7,237 bases of DNA from Lachnospiraceae bacterium (GTDB lineage Bacteria > Bacillota > Clostridia > Lachnospirales > Lachnospiraceae). Within the stretch, counting starts at the first letter, position 1, and each line of letters starts with the position of its first letter. Under the pieces are notes generated by a model. The model saw only the letters and a program-made list of their open reading frames with translations. It made no database searches and was not told the origin of the DNA. This document shows, in pieces, positions 6,582 through 7,237 of this stretch. A program made the translations under genes and the position numbers. The stretch is from contig JAFOIS010000243.1 in assembly GCA_017420605.1 (NCBI GenBank), positions 1-7,237 of the forward strand, written 5' to 3'.

Positions 6582-7151
6582 TCAGTCGATGCCGACCATG
6601 ACGGAAGTAGCCTTTACGACCGCAAGGGCTTCGACGCCTTCAGCCAGGCCGAGTTCTTCGACCGTCGCGTTGGAGATCGTGGCGCTCATCGTGTTTCCGC
6701 CGAGAACGGACAGCTTCACAATGGAATTCACCGCGCCTTTTTCCACGGAAACGACTTTGCCCGGGAACTGATTGCGGGCGCTGAGGGTCAGATGCTTGCC
6801 GAGTCCGACCATGACTTCCGTAGCCTTGATGACGGCGTACGCGCGTTTTCCGGGCTCAAGTCCGAGTTCCCTGATCGCCGCCATGCAGGAATAGGCAAAC
6901 GTGGCCGCGACGATCGACAGAATGATCAGAAGCCTGGATTTTTTAATCGGGAATTTGAAATGCGCCGTTTCAAAGGAGGTCGTCTCAAAGCCGACAAACG
7001 CCCACGGCGAAAGGATCACAAGACTGAATGCCGCGTAACCTCTCCCGGTTCCGCTGTAGCCGAAATCGGTCAGAGCGCCGGAGGAGAAAGCATGCGGAAG
7101 GCACACGATGCCCGTGATGAGGTCGCCCAGGAAAAGCAGGACGGAAAGCAC
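6582..7151 (-). pseudogene. Chimeric remnant: APC permease fragment joined in frame to Mop (molybdate-binding) domain
   Basis: The readable frame begins at GTG 7151 and ends at TGA 6582 (189 codons). Residues 1-91 look like an internal piece of an APC-superfamily amino-acid/amine permease, with hydrophobic spans at about 2-22, 38-57 and 73-91 and the permease-like segment SPWAFVGFETTSFE...FKFPIKKS. At about residue 92 (near 6873-6881) the sequence turns into a Mop domain. The last third of one repeat (IRELGLEPGKRAYAVIKATEVMVG) is followed by one complete repeat, LSARNQFPGKVVSVEKGAVN through VKATSVMVGID (6791-6585). Mop domains bind molybdate or tungstate in cytoplasmic proteins, so fusion to a truncated transporter makes no functional sense. 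An in-frame TAG 15 nt upstream breaks the permease. I infer deletion-fusion and decay. An assembly join is the main alternative. Expression of the Mop part from an internal start (for example ATG 6884, which has no ribosome-binding site) is possible but unsupported. Confidence 0.72.
6585..6875 (-). repeat. Imperfect tandem Mop-domain repeat, first copy truncated
   Basis: Residues RELGLEPGKRAYAVIKATEV (first copy, from about 6872) and EELGLAEGVEALAVVKATSV (second copy) are the same part of the Mop fold. Both copies continue into MVG. The DNA also shares short blocks such as AAGGCTAC and GTCATGGTCGG. Normal di-Mop proteins carry two full copies of about 65-70 residues. Here about 45 residues of the first copy are missing and replaced by permease sequence, which places the breakpoint inside repeat 1. 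Confidence 0.65.
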
Positions 7152-7163
7152 CGTCTGAAGCCG

Positions 7164-7237
7164 CTAAAGCAGGGGCTTGGCCACGATGAAAAGAACGCCT
7201 ACAAGCGCGGGGATCAGGACGGATATCAGGGTCTCGG
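7164..7237 (-). pseudogene. Upstream piece of the same broken permease, ending at in-frame TAG
   Basis: From the right edge, the frame shared with the downstream permease fragment reads ETLISVLIPALVGVLFIVAK, then PLL, and stops at TAG (7166-7164). It is one hydrophobic span, as expected for a membrane helix of an APC transporter, and the permease-like sequence continues straight after the stop (RLQTVLSVLLFLGDLITG). This points to a single-base nonsense change in one ancestral gene, perhaps CAG to TAG. The start of the gene lies outside the window. A transporter next to eut might once have carried ethanolamine or an amino acid; the substrate cannot be read from this fragment. Confidence 0.6.

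Noticed and set aside
1..7237. CRISPR arrays, tRNA or rRNA genes, insertion-sequence ends, cobalamin riboswitch
   Set aside because: No regularly spaced repeats, cloverleaf-like sequences, transposase fragments or recognisable cobalamin-box sequence were seen on either strand. The non-coding space is limited to about 272 nt before eutA and short gaps.

Overview
The window is a stretch of a Bacillota-type ethanolamine utilization (eut) locus, with every supported gene on the minus strand and transcription running from right to left. The coding DNA is GC-rich, and its third codon positions favour G and C. Strong Shine-Dalgarno sites, almost no intergenic space and the order eutA-eutB-eutC-eutL-aldehyde dehydrogenase-BMC shell suggest a moderately high-GC member of Clostridia, probably a gut anaerobe. 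That assignment is inference from gene order and style, because no phylogenetic marker is present.

From right to left: (1) 7237-6582 holds a decayed or chimeric gene. A fragment of an APC-type permease, interrupted by an in-frame TAG, runs in frame into the tail of a molybdate-binding Mop (TOBE-like) tandem domain. (2) 6581-6310 is the intergenic control region of the eut operon. It has a good sigma-A promoter (TTGACG, 17 nt, TATGCT), a leader with two small hexaloop hairpins, and a 12-bp terminator hairpin with a T tract just before eutA. The second hairpin shares bases with the 5' arm of the terminator, which is the layout of ANTAR (EutV-type) antitermination. (3) 6309-4885 is eutA, the reactivase. 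(4) 4874-3510 is eutB and 3504-2635 is eutC, the two subunits of the B12-dependent ethanolamine ammonia-lyase. (5) 2631-1975 is eutL, a tandem-BMC shell protein. (6) 1961-297 is a CoA-acylating acetaldehyde dehydrogenase (eutE role) with a long C-terminal extension ending in an encapsulation-peptide-like helix. (7) 231-1 is the start of a hexameric BMC shell protein (eutM type), cut by the left edge.

The genes form one pathway. EutBC splits ethanolamine into acetaldehyde and ammonia using adenosylcobalamin, and EutA exchanges damaged cofactor. The dehydrogenase converts acetaldehyde and CoA to acetyl-CoA and NADH. EutL and the EutM-like protein build the microcompartment that confines the aldehyde. 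The four junctions from eutA to eutE are 3-13 nt long, with stop codons overlapping or abutting the next ribosome-binding site, so translational coupling is likely.

The core system is well known. The parts worth a second look are the eutA leader, whose hairpin loops fit the usual EutV loop rule only partly, the C-terminal targeting tail on the dehydrogenase, and the permease-Mop chimera beside the operon.
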